Of a stretch of DNA of 64,000 nt, positions 8,618-17,406 are shown piece by piece. The notes below the pieces were generated by a model, which was not told the DNA's origin, did no database searches, and saw only the letters and a list, made by a program, of their open reading frames with translations. The number at the start of each line of letters is the position of its first letter. The stretch's first letter is position 1. The stretch covers positions 2,404,802-2,468,801 of the forward strand of contig NZ_NRSW01000001.1 of the NCBI RefSeq assembly GCF_002288635.1, read 5' to 3'. The position numbers and the translations under genes are program-made. The stretch is from Mucilaginibacter sp. MD40 (GTDB lineage Bacteria; Bacteroidota; Bacteroidia; Sphingobacteriales; Sphingobacteriaceae).

Positions 8618-8651
8618 TAATTAACACTGTATGTTTATAACGTGTTAATTA
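8618..8651. repeat. 10-bp inverted repeat in the dnaB-rlmB divergent region
   Basis: TAATTAACAC at 8618-8627 and GTGTTAATTA at 8642-8651 are perfect inverted copies 14 bases apart, about midway between the two start codons. It could be a regulator site or a cruciform. The remainder of the 279-base region is A+T-rich with nothing else recognisable. Confidence 0.45.
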
Positions 8652-8764
8652 CTTTGTAAGTGCCTGATATTGATAAGTGTTTATAAATGTAGCCCAATGT
8701 TAATTAAACTAAGCGCTAAACTGCCCGCAAACGTTACTGTAATGGTTTAATCAGTTAATATAAC

Positions 8765-8772
8765 TACTTTTG
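8765..8772 (+). promoter_or_regulatory. Candidate -7 element of rlmB
   Basis: TACTTTTG matches TAnnTTTG 17 bases before the rlmB start; no clear -33 element. Confidence 0.3.
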
Positions 8773-8789
8773 AAGAAATTTTTTTGTGA

Positions 8790-9557
8790 ATGATACATCA
8801 TGCAAAGCCCGCCCGTGAAGGCAACCAGATGGTTTTTGGGATACGTGCCATTATTGAGGCTATTAACGCAGGTAAGGAGATCGAATCCCTTTATATACAG
8901 CGCGGCCTGGGCGGTCCTTTGTTAAACGAGCTTAAAGGTGTACTGCAAGAACACAACGTTATTGCGCAGCAGGTACCGGTTGAAAAACTCAACCGAATTA
9001 CCATGAAAAACCATCAGGGTGCTATTGCGTTTATCTCACCTATTATTTACCAGAAAATTGAAGACATTATACCGGCTGTATTTGAGAAAGGCGAAGTGCC
9101 GCTTGTTTTGGTACTGGACAGTATTACCGATGTACGTAATATGGGCGCTATTGCCCGTACAGCAGAATGTGCCGGCGTGCATGCTATTGTTATACCCGCC
9201 CGAGGCTCCGCGCAAATTAACCCCGACGCCATAAAGACCTCGGCAGGGGCATTGTATAAGATACCGGTATGCAGGCATGATAACTTTATGCAAACCGTTA
9301 AGTTCATACAGGAATCGGGATTGCAGTTGGTGTGCTGTACCGAAAAAACTACCGACTACCTATACACCCCCGACTATACCATGCCTACCGCCATCATCAT
9401 GGGTTCGGAAGAGGATGGTATACGTAACGAGATCATCCGGATAAGCGACCACCTGGCAAAAATACCTATGTACGGCGAGATAGAATCACTGAACGTTTCG
9501 GTATCAACCGGTATTATTTTGTACGAAGCCATCAGGCAGCGGTTCGCCCTGCAATAG
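8790..9557 (+). CDS. rlmB: 23S rRNA (guanosine-2'-O-)-methyltransferase, RlmB type
   Basis: SpoU/TrmH (SPOUT) methyltransferase expected to methylate the 2'-OH of G2251 in 23S rRNA using S-adenosylmethionine. The N-terminal substrate-binding domain (residues ~14-85) is followed by the three SPOUT motifs: NMGAIARTAE (117-126), IIMGSEEDGI (~203-212) and SLNVSVSTGIILYE (~233-246), which form the knotted SAM site. 255 residues, a normal length. The ATG at 8790 is used; an internal Met at residue 14 is also possible, since homologs often begin close to MVFGIRAI. The specific RlmB assignment among SpoU enzymes rests on the full-length pattern and is likely but not certain. Confidence 0.85.
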   Translation: MIHHAKPAREGNQMVFGIRAIIEAINAGKEIESLYIQRGLGGPLLNELKGVLQEHNVIAQQVPVEKLNRITMKNHQGAIAFISPIIYQKIEDIIPAVFEKGEVPLVLVLDSITDVRNMGAIARTAECAGVHAIVIPARGSAQINPDAIKTSAGALYKIPVCRHDNFMQTVKFIQESGLQLVCCTEKTTDYLYTPDYTMPTAIIMGSEEDGIRNEIIRISDHLAKIPMYGEIESLNVSVSTGIILYEAIRQRFALQ

Positions 9558-9726
9558 GGTTGGTTGGGGCTTGTAAAAGCCTGGTGTTCCGTTAAAAGTA
9601 TATACAATTTCGGAACGACAATAAGAATCTGATAATCAGCTATTTAATAAAATTAAATACTTGCATTAATTATTCAGATAAAATAATTTAAATATTTGAT
9701 AATTAGTATTATAAATATTTTTAGTT

Positions 9727-9780
9727 AGCGTTCCGTGCGGAACGCTTTTGGAAGCTATAACGGAACGCTTTTGGAACGCT
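9727..9780. repeat. GGAACG palindrome and 16-bp direct repeat
   Basis: AGCGTTCCG (9727-9735) and CGGAACGCT (9738-9746) form a perfect 9-bp palindrome with a 2-base centre. Overlapping it, the 16-mer CGGAACGCTTTTGGAA occurs twice exactly (9738-9753 and 9761-9776, period 23), and a further GGAACGCT closes the block at 9773-9780. Confidence 0.75.
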
Positions 9781-9822
9781 GCTTTTCAGGCGATAAAGGG
9801 TGATCTTGCGGTACTAAAAACA

Positions 9823-9853
9823 AGAAAGCCCGACTACTTAGTCGGGCTTCTTT
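9823..9853 (-). terminator. Terminator of manC
   Basis: GAAAGCCCGAC pairs with GTCGGGCTTC over a 6-base loop. Read on the minus strand it is followed by TTTCTTGTTTTT and lies 37 bases after the manC stop. Confidence 0.85.
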
Positions 9854-9856
9854 GTA

Positions 9857-9890
9857 TCTTGATTCTTGACTCTAACAGTCCTGATTCTCT
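9857..9890. repeat. TCTTGAT/TCTTGAC heptamer stretch
   Basis: TCTTGATTCTTGACTCT at 9857-9873 is identical to 34167-34183 and close to copies at 18306-18366. It reads as 7-base units and continues more weakly to the manC stop codon. Confidence 0.6.
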
Positions 9891-10975
9891 TATATGTATT
9901 TAGTACCGAACTTGCTTTTCACATCGGCTACTACCTGCTTTACGTTCTGCTCCTGGTCGCGCGGGCATATCAGCAGCGAGTTGTTTGATTCCACTACAAT
10001 ATAGTCATGCAGGCCCTGTAAAATCACCAACTTATCGCTGGGTACATTCACCATGCAGTTGCTACTATCGTACATGATCACCTTATCAGCCGGGATCACC
10101 GCGTTGCCCACGTAATCTTTCTCGGCTAGCTGGTAAATAGATGCCCATGTACCCAGGTCGCTCCAGCCAAATTCCGATGGCAATACGTAAACGTTAGGCG
10201 CCTTCTCCATAATACCATAATCAATAGAGATATTAATACAACGCTGGTAAACTTTGTGTACAAACTCGCGTTCCTCATGGGTATTGTATACCGACCGCGC
10301 TTCGGCGAAAATCTCATGCATTTCGGGCAGGTGCTGGTTAAAGGCATCCACAATGGCTGATGCCGACCATACAAATATACCCGCGTTCCATAAAAAGTCG
10401 CCGCTTTGTATAAAGGTTTTGGCCAGTTCAAGCGTTGGTTTTTCGGTAAAGGTTTTTACCTTATGGAATTCCTCGTTAAGCGTTTCTTCTGTGTACTGGA
10501 TATAGCCGTAGCCGGTATCGGGGCGCGAAGGTTTTATACCCAGGGTAATAAGGCAGTTGTTTTCCGACGCTGTTTTTAACGATTTTTCAATGGCGCTGAT
10601 AAATGCGTTCTCATCCAGTATCAAATGGTCAGATGGGGCAACAACAATTGCCGCGTTAGGGTTAAGCGTTTCAATTTTAAAACAACCATAGGCCACGCAA
10701 GGGGCGGTGTTGCGCATAACAGGTTCGGTCAGTATCTGGTTATCGGCCATGTCTGGCAGTTGTTCTTTTACCAGTTGGGTATAATTATCGTTGGTAACAA
10801 CGTAAATATTCTCTTTTGGGCAAACCTTCAGGAAACGCTCATAGGTGTTTTGGATAAGAGTTTTACCGGTGCCAAGTATATCAATAAACTGTTTGGGGTG
10901 TGAAGTACGGCTGATAGGCCAAAAACGGCTGCCTATACCGCCTGCCATAATAATGGCGTAATAGTTTTGATTCAT
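9890..10975 (-). CDS. manC: Mannose-1-phosphate guanylyltransferase
   Basis: Makes GDP-mannose from mannose-1-phosphate and GTP, for polysaccharide and glycoprotein sugars. The nucleotidyltransferase signature AIIMAGGIGSRFWPISRT starts at residue 8, with PKQF (27-30) following, and the motifs TEKP and WNAGIF lie in the expected order. At 361 residues it has only the transferase domain and its short left-handed beta tail, without the phosphomannose isomerase domain found in bifunctional enzymes. Monocistronic, with its own terminator; divergent from recQ. Confidence 0.9.
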   Translation of the reverse strand: MNQNYYAIIMAGGIGSRFWPISRTSHPKQFIDILGTGKTLIQNTYERFLKVCPKENIYVVTNDNYTQLVKEQLPDMADNQILTEPVMRNTAPCVAYGCFKIETLNPNAAIVVAPSDHLILDENAFISAIEKSLKTASENNCLITLGIKPSRPDTGYGYIQYTEETLNEEFHKVKTFTEKPTLELAKTFIQSGDFLWNAGIFVWSASAIVDAFNQHLPEMHEIFAEARSVYNTHEEREFVHKVYQRCINISIDYGIMEKAPNVYVLPSEFGWSDLGTWASIYQLAEKDYVGNAVIPADKVIMYDSSNCMVNVPSDKLVILQGLHDYIVVESNNSLLICPRDQEQNVKQVVADVKSKFGTKYI

Positions 10976-11211
10976 GTATACTGTAGATTTTAATTTGGCA
11001 AATCGTCGCTAAAGATGTACAATAATTCGCGATTTCAAAGCAATGAAAAACATAAATAATTTCATGTTTTTTTCACATTTCAATAAAGGCCCAAAACCTT
11101 AAATTGTTTTAAAAAGAATAATCATTTTTATATAAAATTTTTAACAAAAGCCGCCGTTTATTCTTAGATTTTTGTTATTTTGAACCATATTTCCAAACGC
11201 ACAATTAAATA

Positions 11212-13407
11212 ATGATCGAGACAAAAAAGTCGCTTTTTGACAACCTTCAAAACTTTTTCGGTTTTGATAACTTCAAGGGGGAGCAAGAGGCGATTATCAC
11301 TAATATTTTGGCCGGGAACGATACATTTGTCATTATGCCTACAGGCGGTGGCAAATCCATGTGTTACCAGTTACCCGCCCTTATGAGCGAAGGCACAGCG
11401 ATTGTGATCTCTCCGCTTATCGCGCTGATGAAAAACCAGGTTGACCAGCTACGGGCTTTCGGAGGGTCAGACAGCATCGCGCACTTCCTCAATTCTTCAT
11501 TAAGCAAAGCAGATATACTACGGGTAAAGGATGATGTACTGAGCGGCAAAACCAAATTGCTGTATGTAGCGCCCGAATCATTGACCAAGCAGGAGAATGT
11601 TGATTTCCTTCGTCTTAACCACGTTTCATTCGTGGCGGTTGATGAGGCGCACTGTATCTCTGAGTGGGGGCACGATTTTCGCCCCGAATACCGTAAAATA
11701 CGACAGGTGATCAGCAATATCGGCGATGATATTCCTATTATAGCCCTTACGGCTACCGCTACGCCAAAAGTACAGCAGGACATACAGAAGAACCTGCAAA
11801 TGAACAATGCTACGGTGTTTAAATCATCATTTAACCGCTCTAACCTGTTCTACGAGGTGCGTGCCAAGCGTAACGTGCTTAAAGAGATCGTAAAGTTTGT
11901 TAAGCAAAACCAGGGCAAATCAGGCATTGTGTATTGCCTGAGCCGTAAAAAGGTTGAAGAAGTTGCCGAAGCGCTTAAACTCAATGGGGTACGCGCTTTA
12001 CCTTACCATGCCGGTTTAGACCCTAAAATGCGTGCCGATACGCAGGATAAGTTCCTGATGGAGGATGTGGACGTTATTGTGGCTACCATTGCCTTTGGTA
12101 TGGGCATTGATAAACCCGATGTGCGTTATGTGATACACCATGATATGCCTAAGAGCATGGAGGGATATTACCAGGAAACCGGCCGTGCCGGGCGTGATGG
12201 CGGCGAAGGGGTTTGCGTGGCTTTTTATTCTGAAAAGGATATTGATAAGCTGCAGAAGTTTATGAAGGATAAACCTGTGGCCGAACGTGAAATAGGCACG
12301 CAGATACTTAAAGAAGTAATTGACTATGCCGAATCATCTGTATGCCGCCGTAAACAGCTGCTGCACTATTTTGGTGAGAACTTTAATGAGGCCGGCTGTA
12401 ATAACATGTGCGACAACTGCTGCGCGCCGAAAACGCACTTTGATGGCGAAGAACACCTGCACCGGGTGCTAAGCCTCATCAAGCACATTGGTGAAAAGTT
12501 TGACGACGCCCACCTCATCAGCATTTTAATGGGTAGGGACGATGCTCATATCAAAAGCTATGAGCATGATAAACTGGAATACTTTGGCTCAGGTAAAGAA
12601 CACGGCGAAAACCTATGGAACTCGTTACTGCGCCAGGCATTGCTAAATAATTTTGTTTCAAAAGATATTGATCATTACGGCTTGTTGCACTTAACCAAAG
12701 CCGGTAATTCATTTATAGAGAACCCATACAGCATCCGTTTCTTGCTTAACCGCGAAATGGGCCCTACGGATGATGAAGAGGGCGACGAAGGCCCTAAACA
12801 GGGTGGCGCCGCGCTGGATACCCAGTTGCTGCAAATGCTGAAAGATTTGCGTAAAAAGATAGCCAAGCAAAAAGGACTGCCGCCTTTCGTTATTTTCCAG
12901 GATCCGTCATTAGAGGAAATGTGTACGCATTACCCCATTACTAATGATGAAATGAAACAAATATCAGGCGTGGGTGCGGGCAAGGCCATGAAGTTTGGTG
13001 CTCCTTTCATTGACCTGATCAAGAAATACGTGGAGGACAATGATATTGACCGCCCGCTTGACATGGTGATCAAGAGCGCGGCCAATAAATCGGCACTCAA
13101 AGTATTTATTATCCAGAATATTGACAGGCACCTGGCACTGGAAGATATAGCGGCCTCAAAAGGGCTTACTTACGAAGAGATACTGAAAGAGGTGGAAACT
13201 ATTGTAAACTCGGGCACCAAACTTAACCTCAATTATTACATTGATGAAGTGATTGATGAGGACAAGCAGTATGAGGTTTTCGACTATTTTAAAACCGCCG
13301 AGTGCGATTCAATAGATGAGGCCCTTGCCGAATTAGGCTCAGACGATTATACCCGTGAAGAAGTGCAATTGATGCGGATCAAGTTCATGTCTGAAGTAGG
13401 GAATTAA
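11212..13407 (+). CDS. recQ: ATP-dependent DNA helicase RecQ
   Basis: 3'-5' helicase for recombination repair and stalled forks. Walker A MPTGGGKS (42-49), DEAH box VDEAHCISEWGHDFRPEY (143-160), SAT-like LTATAT, and the motif VI region QETGRAGRDG are all present. The RQC zinc site is the Cys set in CRRKQLLHYFGE...CNNMCDNC (~376-405). An HRDC domain (LRKKIAKQKGLPPFVIFQDPSLEEM, ~545-615) and a C-terminal helix-turn-helix domain (~625-725, SALKVFIIQNID...LALEDIA) follow. 731 residues, long-form RecQ typical of Bacteroidota. ATG start at 11212; 236 bases of A+T-rich divergent promoter region precede it. Confidence 0.93.
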   Translation: MIETKKSLFDNLQNFFGFDNFKGEQEAIITNILAGNDTFVIMPTGGGKSMCYQLPALMSEGTAIVISPLIALMKNQVDQLRAFGGSDSIAHFLNSSLSKADILRVKDDVLSGKTKLLYVAPESLTKQENVDFLRLNHVSFVAVDEAHCISEWGHDFRPEYRKIRQVISNIGDDIPIIALTATATPKVQQDIQKNLQMNNATVFKSSFNRSNLFYEVRAKRNVLKEIVKFVKQNQGKSGIVYCLSRKKVEEVAEALKLNGVRALPYHAGLDPKMRADTQDKFLMEDVDVIVATIAFGMGIDKPDVRYVIHHDMPKSMEGYYQETGRAGRDGGEGVCVAFYSEKDIDKLQKFMKDKPVAEREIGTQILKEVIDYAESSVCRRKQLLHYFGENFNEAGCNNMCDNCCAPKTHFDGEEHLHRVLSLIKHIGEKFDDAHLISILMGRDDAHIKSYEHDKLEYFGSGKEHGENLWNSLLRQALLNNFVSKDIDHYGLLHLTKAGNSFIENPYSIRFLLNREMGPTDDEEGDEGPKQGGAALDTQLLQMLKDLRKKIAKQKGLPPFVIFQDPSLEEMCTHYPITNDEMKQISGVGAGKAMKFGAPFIDLIKKYVEDNDIDRPLDMVIKSAANKSALKVFIIQNIDRHLALEDIAASKGLTYEEILKEVETIVNSGTKLNLNYYIDEVIDEDKQYEVFDYFKTAECDSIDEALAELGSDDYTREEVQLMRIKFMSEVGN

Positions 13408-13427
13408 GCTTTTCAAGTTAAAAGTAC

Positions 13428-13473
13428 AAAGTCCAAAGCTTAAAGCCATTATTGGCTTGCTTTGGACTTTTTT
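13428..13473. terminator. Bidirectional terminator made of heptamer units
   Basis: AAAGTCCAAAGC (13428-13439) pairs with GCTTTGGACTTT (13459-13470), with an inner AAGCC/GGCTT and a T run after it. Its left arm is built of 7-base units AAGTTAA, AAGTACA, AAGTCCA, AAGCTTA. It lies between convergent recQ and the porE-like gene. Confidence 0.85.
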
Positions 13474-13511
13474 AGTTTCATAGTTTTTGCTTTTAGCCTT
13501 AACTTTTCGCT

Positions 13512-15413
13512 CTATTTCGCAATGATCATAAACTCAGTCCTTCTGTTCAAAGCTCTGTTTTCATCGGTAGTGTTCGGTGCTATGGGCTGCGCTTCGCCGT
13601 AGCCTTTATAAATCAGCCGGGTAGGGTTAACTTTGGCGGACACGAGGTATTGGTAAACCGCGCCGGCACGCTTTTCTGACAGCGTTTGGTTGGCCTCATG
13701 GGTGCCAACGTTATCGGTAAAGCCCGAAACTTCTATTTTAACGGTAGGGTTAAGCTGCATAAACTCCACCAGCTTTTGTAGCTCGGCTTTTGATTCGGGT
13801 TTCAAGTCGAACTTATTGGTATCAAAAAAGATGTTTTTCAGGATCACCTTATTACCCACTTCAATGGGCGAGAGCAAAACCGACAGATCGAAGGCCTTTT
13901 TATTTGTTAAACCGATCAGCGAAAAATTATCGGAGTAGAATAAATAGCCCTCTCGTGAAATGTTGAGGCCATAATTTTTGCCTGTAGGCAATGTGGCCAG
14001 AAACGTTCCCGCGTCTTCAGAACTGTAATCCTGGTAAACAGGCGTGTTCTTTTGCAGATCAATGATCTCTACTGCCGCCTCAAGCGGGGCTTTGGTCTTT
14101 TTATCCTGTACGGTACCCTTTACGTAGGTAACCACCTTTGGGCGCACGCTTTCGGGCATTTCAAAGGTGTAAATATCATAGCCGCCAAAGCCTTTAAGGT
14201 TGTTTGAGGCGAAAAAGGCATAGCTGCCATTTGCTGTAAGAGTGAGGCCGTTCTCGTCGCCACTGGAGTTGATGGGGTAGCCCAGGTTCTCGGGCTTTTG
14301 CCATTTGCCGTCCTTACCTAACCTGCTTACAAAAAGATCCTTGCCGCCTAAACCCGGCCAGCCATTGCTGCAAAAGTAAAAAGTGCTGTCATCAGGGTGT
14401 ATAAATGGCGACTGCTCATCATATTGGGTATTCACGTTCGGCCCCATATTTTCGGGCTCGCTCCAGCCTTTTTCTGTAAGGTGCGATAGCCATATATCGT
14501 ACCCACCATATCCGCCTTTGCGGTTACTTACAAAATACAGGGTACGGCCATCGGCACTTATGGAAGGTTGCGCCTCCCATCCGGAGGTGTTTAATGGTGC
14601 ACCGATGCTAAAAGGTTTGGCCCAATCGTTACCTTTCTTTTGCGCTATATAGATATCGCAGCGCCCCAGTCCGTCGGGCCGGTTACAACCCGTAAAAAAG
14701 AGGTATTTACCATCCTGCGAAATGGACTGCGCCCCCTCGTTGTACATAGGCGTATTGATCACATCGCTCAGATAGGTGGCCTTTTGCCATTTGTTCCCCA
14801 CTTTATCGCTTTTATAAAAATCCTCGTTGTTGTTGATCTTGCGGGTGAAGATCAGCTCCGCCTCATCTGCGGTGGCAACCGGCAGGTACTCATCATCAGC
14901 GGTATTGATGTCGGCACCCATGTTTACAGGTGTAAACGCTACAGGGTGTGCAATGGCCTGTATGCTAAATTTACAATCGGCAATTAGCTTTTGCGCGTAA
15001 GCAATATTTTGCGGCGTATTGTTGGTATAGGTAAGATATTTCTCCAGGTGACGCAAGGCCTGCTCATACATGGCATTGGGTATCTCGCAGTCGGCAACTT
15101 TAAGGTAAAGGCCCTTGTTGTATTCAGGATTGAGCGCAATGGCTTGGTTAAACTGCTCCGCGGCCGGTTTAAACATACGGCGCATCCTCAGTACATCGCC
15201 CAGTAGGGCATGGGCTTCTATAAATTTACTATCGGCATCAACCGCTTTTTGCAGCAGTGCAATGGCCTCATCATATAGGTGCTCATCAATACTTTGATTA
15301 GCCAGCGAAAAGTTTTTTATGGCTTCCTGGTTAGTGGTACTGTAACGCTTTTCCTGAGCTTCTGCTAAGGAGGCTATCAGTAACAGGAATAAAACGGCAT
15401 AGAGTTTTTGCAT
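13512..15413 (-). CDS. PorE-like OmpA family protein (TPR, PD40 propeller, CRD, OmpA)
   Basis: Periplasmic or outer-membrane protein of 633 residues. In order: signal peptide (1-19, ASLAEAQ), TPR units (~27-150), a PD40/WD40-like propeller (~170-420, repeats such as GKYLFFTGCNRPDGLGRCDIYIA, RTLYFVSNRKGGYGGYDIW, STFYFCSNGWPGLGGKDLF), a carboxypeptidase-regulatory-like domain (~425-500), and a C-terminal OmpA domain (~525-633, GFTDNVGTHEANQTLSEKRA...NRRTEF) that binds peptidoglycan. This order is the one described for PorE of Porphyromonas gingivalis, a type IX secretion component. Several paralogues with this layout usually exist, so the T9SS role is probable, not certain. 43 bases after queE, possibly co-transcribed. 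Confidence 0.8.
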   Translation of the reverse strand: MQKLYAVLFLLLIASLAEAQEKRYSTTNQEAIKNFSLANQSIDEHLYDEAIALLQKAVDADSKFIEAHALLGDVLRMRRMFKPAAEQFNQAIALNPEYNKGLYLKVADCEIPNAMYEQALRHLEKYLTYTNNTPQNIAYAQKLIADCKFSIQAIAHPVAFTPVNMGADINTADDEYLPVATADEAELIFTRKINNNEDFYKSDKVGNKWQKATYLSDVINTPMYNEGAQSISQDGKYLFFTGCNRPDGLGRCDIYIAQKKGNDWAKPFSIGAPLNTSGWEAQPSISADGRTLYFVSNRKGGYGGYDIWLSHLTEKGWSEPENMGPNVNTQYDEQSPFIHPDDSTFYFCSNGWPGLGGKDLFVSRLGKDGKWQKPENLGYPINSSGDENGLTLTANGSYAFFASNNLKGFGGYDIYTFEMPESVRPKVVTYVKGTVQDKKTKAPLEAAVEIIDLQKNTPVYQDYSSEDAGTFLATLPTGKNYGLNISREGYLFYSDNFSLIGLTNKKAFDLSVLLSPIEVGNKVILKNIFFDTNKFDLKPESKAELQKLVEFMQLNPTVKIEVSGFTDNVGTHEANQTLSEKRAGAVYQYLVSAKVNPTRLIYKGYGEAQPIAPNTTDENRALNRRTEFMIIAK

Positions 15414-15456
15414 CAGTAACCTATACGTTAAACCGTACAGGATGTTTCAGCACAGC

Positions 15457-16080
15457 TTACGGAATATTAAGATATTTATGCGTTTGCAGCGATATTTCCC
15501 ATTTAGGGTTGGCCATTACATAGTCAACAATAAGCGGGGTAATTTCTTTATGTTTCGACCATTCGGGTTGCAAATACAATTTGCAATCGGGCCCGACCAG
15601 GCCGGCGTGGTGCTCAGCAAAAGCGAAGTCTGATTTATTGAAGATGATCACCTTCAGTTCATTGGCTTTATCAGCCACCTGCTGCATAGGGCTTTTAAAT
15701 TTTTTAGGCGACAGGCATATCCAGTCCCACTGGCCCGAAAGGGGGTAAGCGCCGGAAGTTTCAATAAAAGTGCGGATGCCGTTTTGCTGCAACTGCCCGG
15801 TAAGGTAATCGAGATTGTAAATCAACGGCTCGCCACCGGTGATCACTACCGCTTTTGAGGGATGCTGCATGGCATTCTTAACAATGGTATCGGCCGGGGT
15901 AAGCGGGTGCAGTTCGGCATCCCAGCTTTCTTTTACATCGCACCAATGGCAGCCTACATCACAGCCACCCAGACGGATAAAATAGGCGGCTTTGCCGGTA
16001 TTATATCCTTCGCCTTGTATCGTGTAGAACTCTTCCATTAAAGGAAGCAATGTGCCATCTTCCGGAACCTGGTGTGCCAT
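15457..16080 (-). CDS. queE: 7-carboxy-7-deazaguanine synthase (radical SAM)
   Basis: Converts 6-carboxy-tetrahydropterin to 7-carboxy-7-deazaguanine in the queuosine precursor pathway. It has MEEFYTIQGEGYNTGKAAYFIRLGGC with the radical-SAM cysteines C40-x3-C44-x2-C47, the GGEPL SAM-binding segment (~84-88) and the LSPKKF segment seen in QueE. 207 residues, as expected for this small family. ATG start at 16080. Upstream of the porE-like gene on the same strand; no other queuosine genes are in the window. Confidence 0.92.
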   Translation of the reverse strand: MAHQVPEDGTLLPLMEEFYTIQGEGYNTGKAAYFIRLGGCDVGCHWCDVKESWDAELHPLTPADTIVKNAMQHPSKAVVITGGEPLIYNLDYLTGQLQQNGIRTFIETSGAYPLSGQWDWICLSPKKFKSPMQQVADKANELKVIIFNKSDFAFAEHHAGLVGPDCKLYLQPEWSKHKEITPLIVDYVMANPKWEISLQTHKYLNIP

Positions 16081-16230
16081 AATTAAGGCTGCAAAGGTAA
16101 GCTTTTTACCGCTAAAAGCTTAAGGGGTAATGGCAAAAGGCTTAATATGATATTATGCAGATAATCTGAAACGTATGGCCGGTCTTTTACCTTTCATGTA
16201 AATTAGTTATCATTACAGAAAATATTACGC

Positions 16231-17013
16231 ATGAAAAAGCTTTTTAATCTGGTTGTGCTTATTGCCCTGCTCAGTTTAAGCTCATGCGTTGATATAGAGG
16301 AACATTACGACTTCAAAGAGGATGGCTCCTGTAAGGTGGTATACGGCTTTGATATGAGTAAAGCCGTATCTATCCTGATGAATTTAATGACCGATTCTGT
16401 TCGGGCTACTCCGCAATTCAGTGTAGCGAGAGATACGACACTCAACTTTTACGATGCGCTGCCAGATACTACCGCAGCACGCCTCACCTCGGAAGAAACA
16501 GCCATGGCCAAAAGCAGCGACCTGTCTGTAGATATGGACCTGAGCAAAGGGCACATGTGCGTAAAAATGACGCACCTGGCCAAAACCCCGGCCGATCTGC
16601 AATACTACCTGCAGCATATCTCCACCGTATCCGTAAAAACACCGGCGGTAGATCTGCTGGAAAATAAAAAAGACAAGGCGAATATCAAAAGCACCGATGC
16701 CCTTACCCTGCAAAACTTTGTGGCAGGGCAGGATTACTATATTTACGAGGTTACGCCTCATAGTTTTTCGCGGATTATTGATAAGATAAAGTTTGGCAAG
16801 TTTTTGCAAAAAACCCGCTCAACCTTCGCGGCTGCTAAAGCCATGCTGATTGATATGCCTTACAAGGTGGTGATGAATTTCGCGCGACCGGTGAAAAAAG
16901 TAAGCAACCCCAAAGCCGTACTCTCTGCCGACAGAAAGCAGGTTACCCTCATTACCAACATGGACGATGTGATGAAAGACCCCGGCCTGATGAACCTGAA
17001 AGTAGACTTCTAA
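16231..17013 (+). CDS. Lipoprotein of unknown function
   Basis: 260 residues. Residues 1-19 are a lipoprotein signal with lipobox LSSC (Cys19), followed by VDIEEHYDFKEDGSCKVVYGFDM. The mature part is a mixed alpha/beta sequence without a domain I recognise; the closing segment (VKKVSNPKAVLSADRKQVTLITNMDDVMKDPGLMNLKVDF) suggests a beta-sheet domain. Homologs seem to be common hypothetical proteins of Sphingobacteriaceae. Only six bases separate it from the Rieske gene, so the two are probably co-transcribed. Function unknown. Confidence 0.7.
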   Translation: MKKLFNLVVLIALLSLSSCVDIEEHYDFKEDGSCKVVYGFDMSKAVSILMNLMTDSVRATPQFSVARDTTLNFYDALPDTTAARLTSEETAMAKSSDLSVDMDLSKGHMCVKMTHLAKTPADLQYYLQHISTVSVKTPAVDLLENKKDKANIKSTDALTLQNFVAGQDYYIYEVTPHSFSRIIDKIKFGKFLQKTRSTFAAAKAMLIDMPYKVVMNFARPVKKVSNPKAVLSADRKQVTLITNMDDVMKDPGLMNLKVDF

Positions 17014-17019
17014 GCACCT

Positions 17020-17352
17020 ATGAAGTGGTATGCCGTTCCAGATCTAAAGCCTTCGGCTGAGCCTTTTATAAAAAAGGTTAAGGTGGGCGGCAAAAATATT
17101 TGCATAGTTAATTACAGTAATACCCTGTATGCGGTAGGAGCTACCTGCCCGCATGCCGGCGCCGAACTAAGCGGAGGCTGGTGCAAGGAGGGGAAGATTA
17201 TTTGTCCGTTTCACCGCTATTCGTATGACCTTAAAACCGGCAAGGGCAGCCCCGGCCAAAATGATTTTATTGACAGTTATCCCGTAGAACTACGTAATGG
17301 TGAAATTTTCGTGGGAATAACATCTTTCTGGGATAAGGTGTTTGGGCAATAA
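17020..17352 (+). CDS. Rieske [2Fe-2S] ferredoxin-type protein
   Basis: 110-residue soluble protein with the two Rieske motifs C43-P-H45 and C62-P-F-H65, whose Cys and His pairs bind a [2Fe-2S] cluster. The surrounding sequence (NTLYAVGATCPHAGAELSGG, then CPFHRYSYDLKTGKG) is that of the NirD/BphF-like small Rieske ferredoxins. There is no signal peptide, so it should be cytoplasmic and carry electrons for an oxygenase or reductase that is not encoded nearby. It follows the lipoprotein gene by six bases and is closed by a terminator. Confidence 0.88.
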   Translation: MKWYAVPDLKPSAEPFIKKVKVGGKNICIVNYSNTLYAVGATCPHAGAELSGGWCKEGKIICPFHRYSYDLKTGKGSPGQNDFIDSYPVELRNGEIFVGITSFWDKVFGQ

Positions 17353-17388
17353 AAAAGGGTTAAAACGCTTTACGCTCTAACCCTTTAC
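17353..17388. terminator. Bidirectional terminator
   Basis: AAAGGGTTA pairs with TAACCCTTT over an 18-base region that can itself fold (AAACG/CGCTC). Located between the Rieske gene and convergent folD. Confidence 0.75.
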
Positions 17389-17406
17389 AATAAGTTAGGA
17401 TGGTGC

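Larger units (their letters stand above)
9558..9889. other. 332-base intergenic region with GGAACG repeats and an A+T-rich core
   Basis: No gene seen. In order: the inverted pair GTTCCG (9586-9591)/CGGAAC (9611-9616), an almost pure A/T block of about 90 bases (9636-9726), the GGAACG repeat cluster, the manC terminator (9823-9853), and a TCTTGAT-type heptamer stretch (9857-9890). Confidence 0.7.

Noticed and set aside
11364..11807. 147-residue minus-strand open frame
   Set aside because: Antisense to the recQ helicase core; no recognisable domain.
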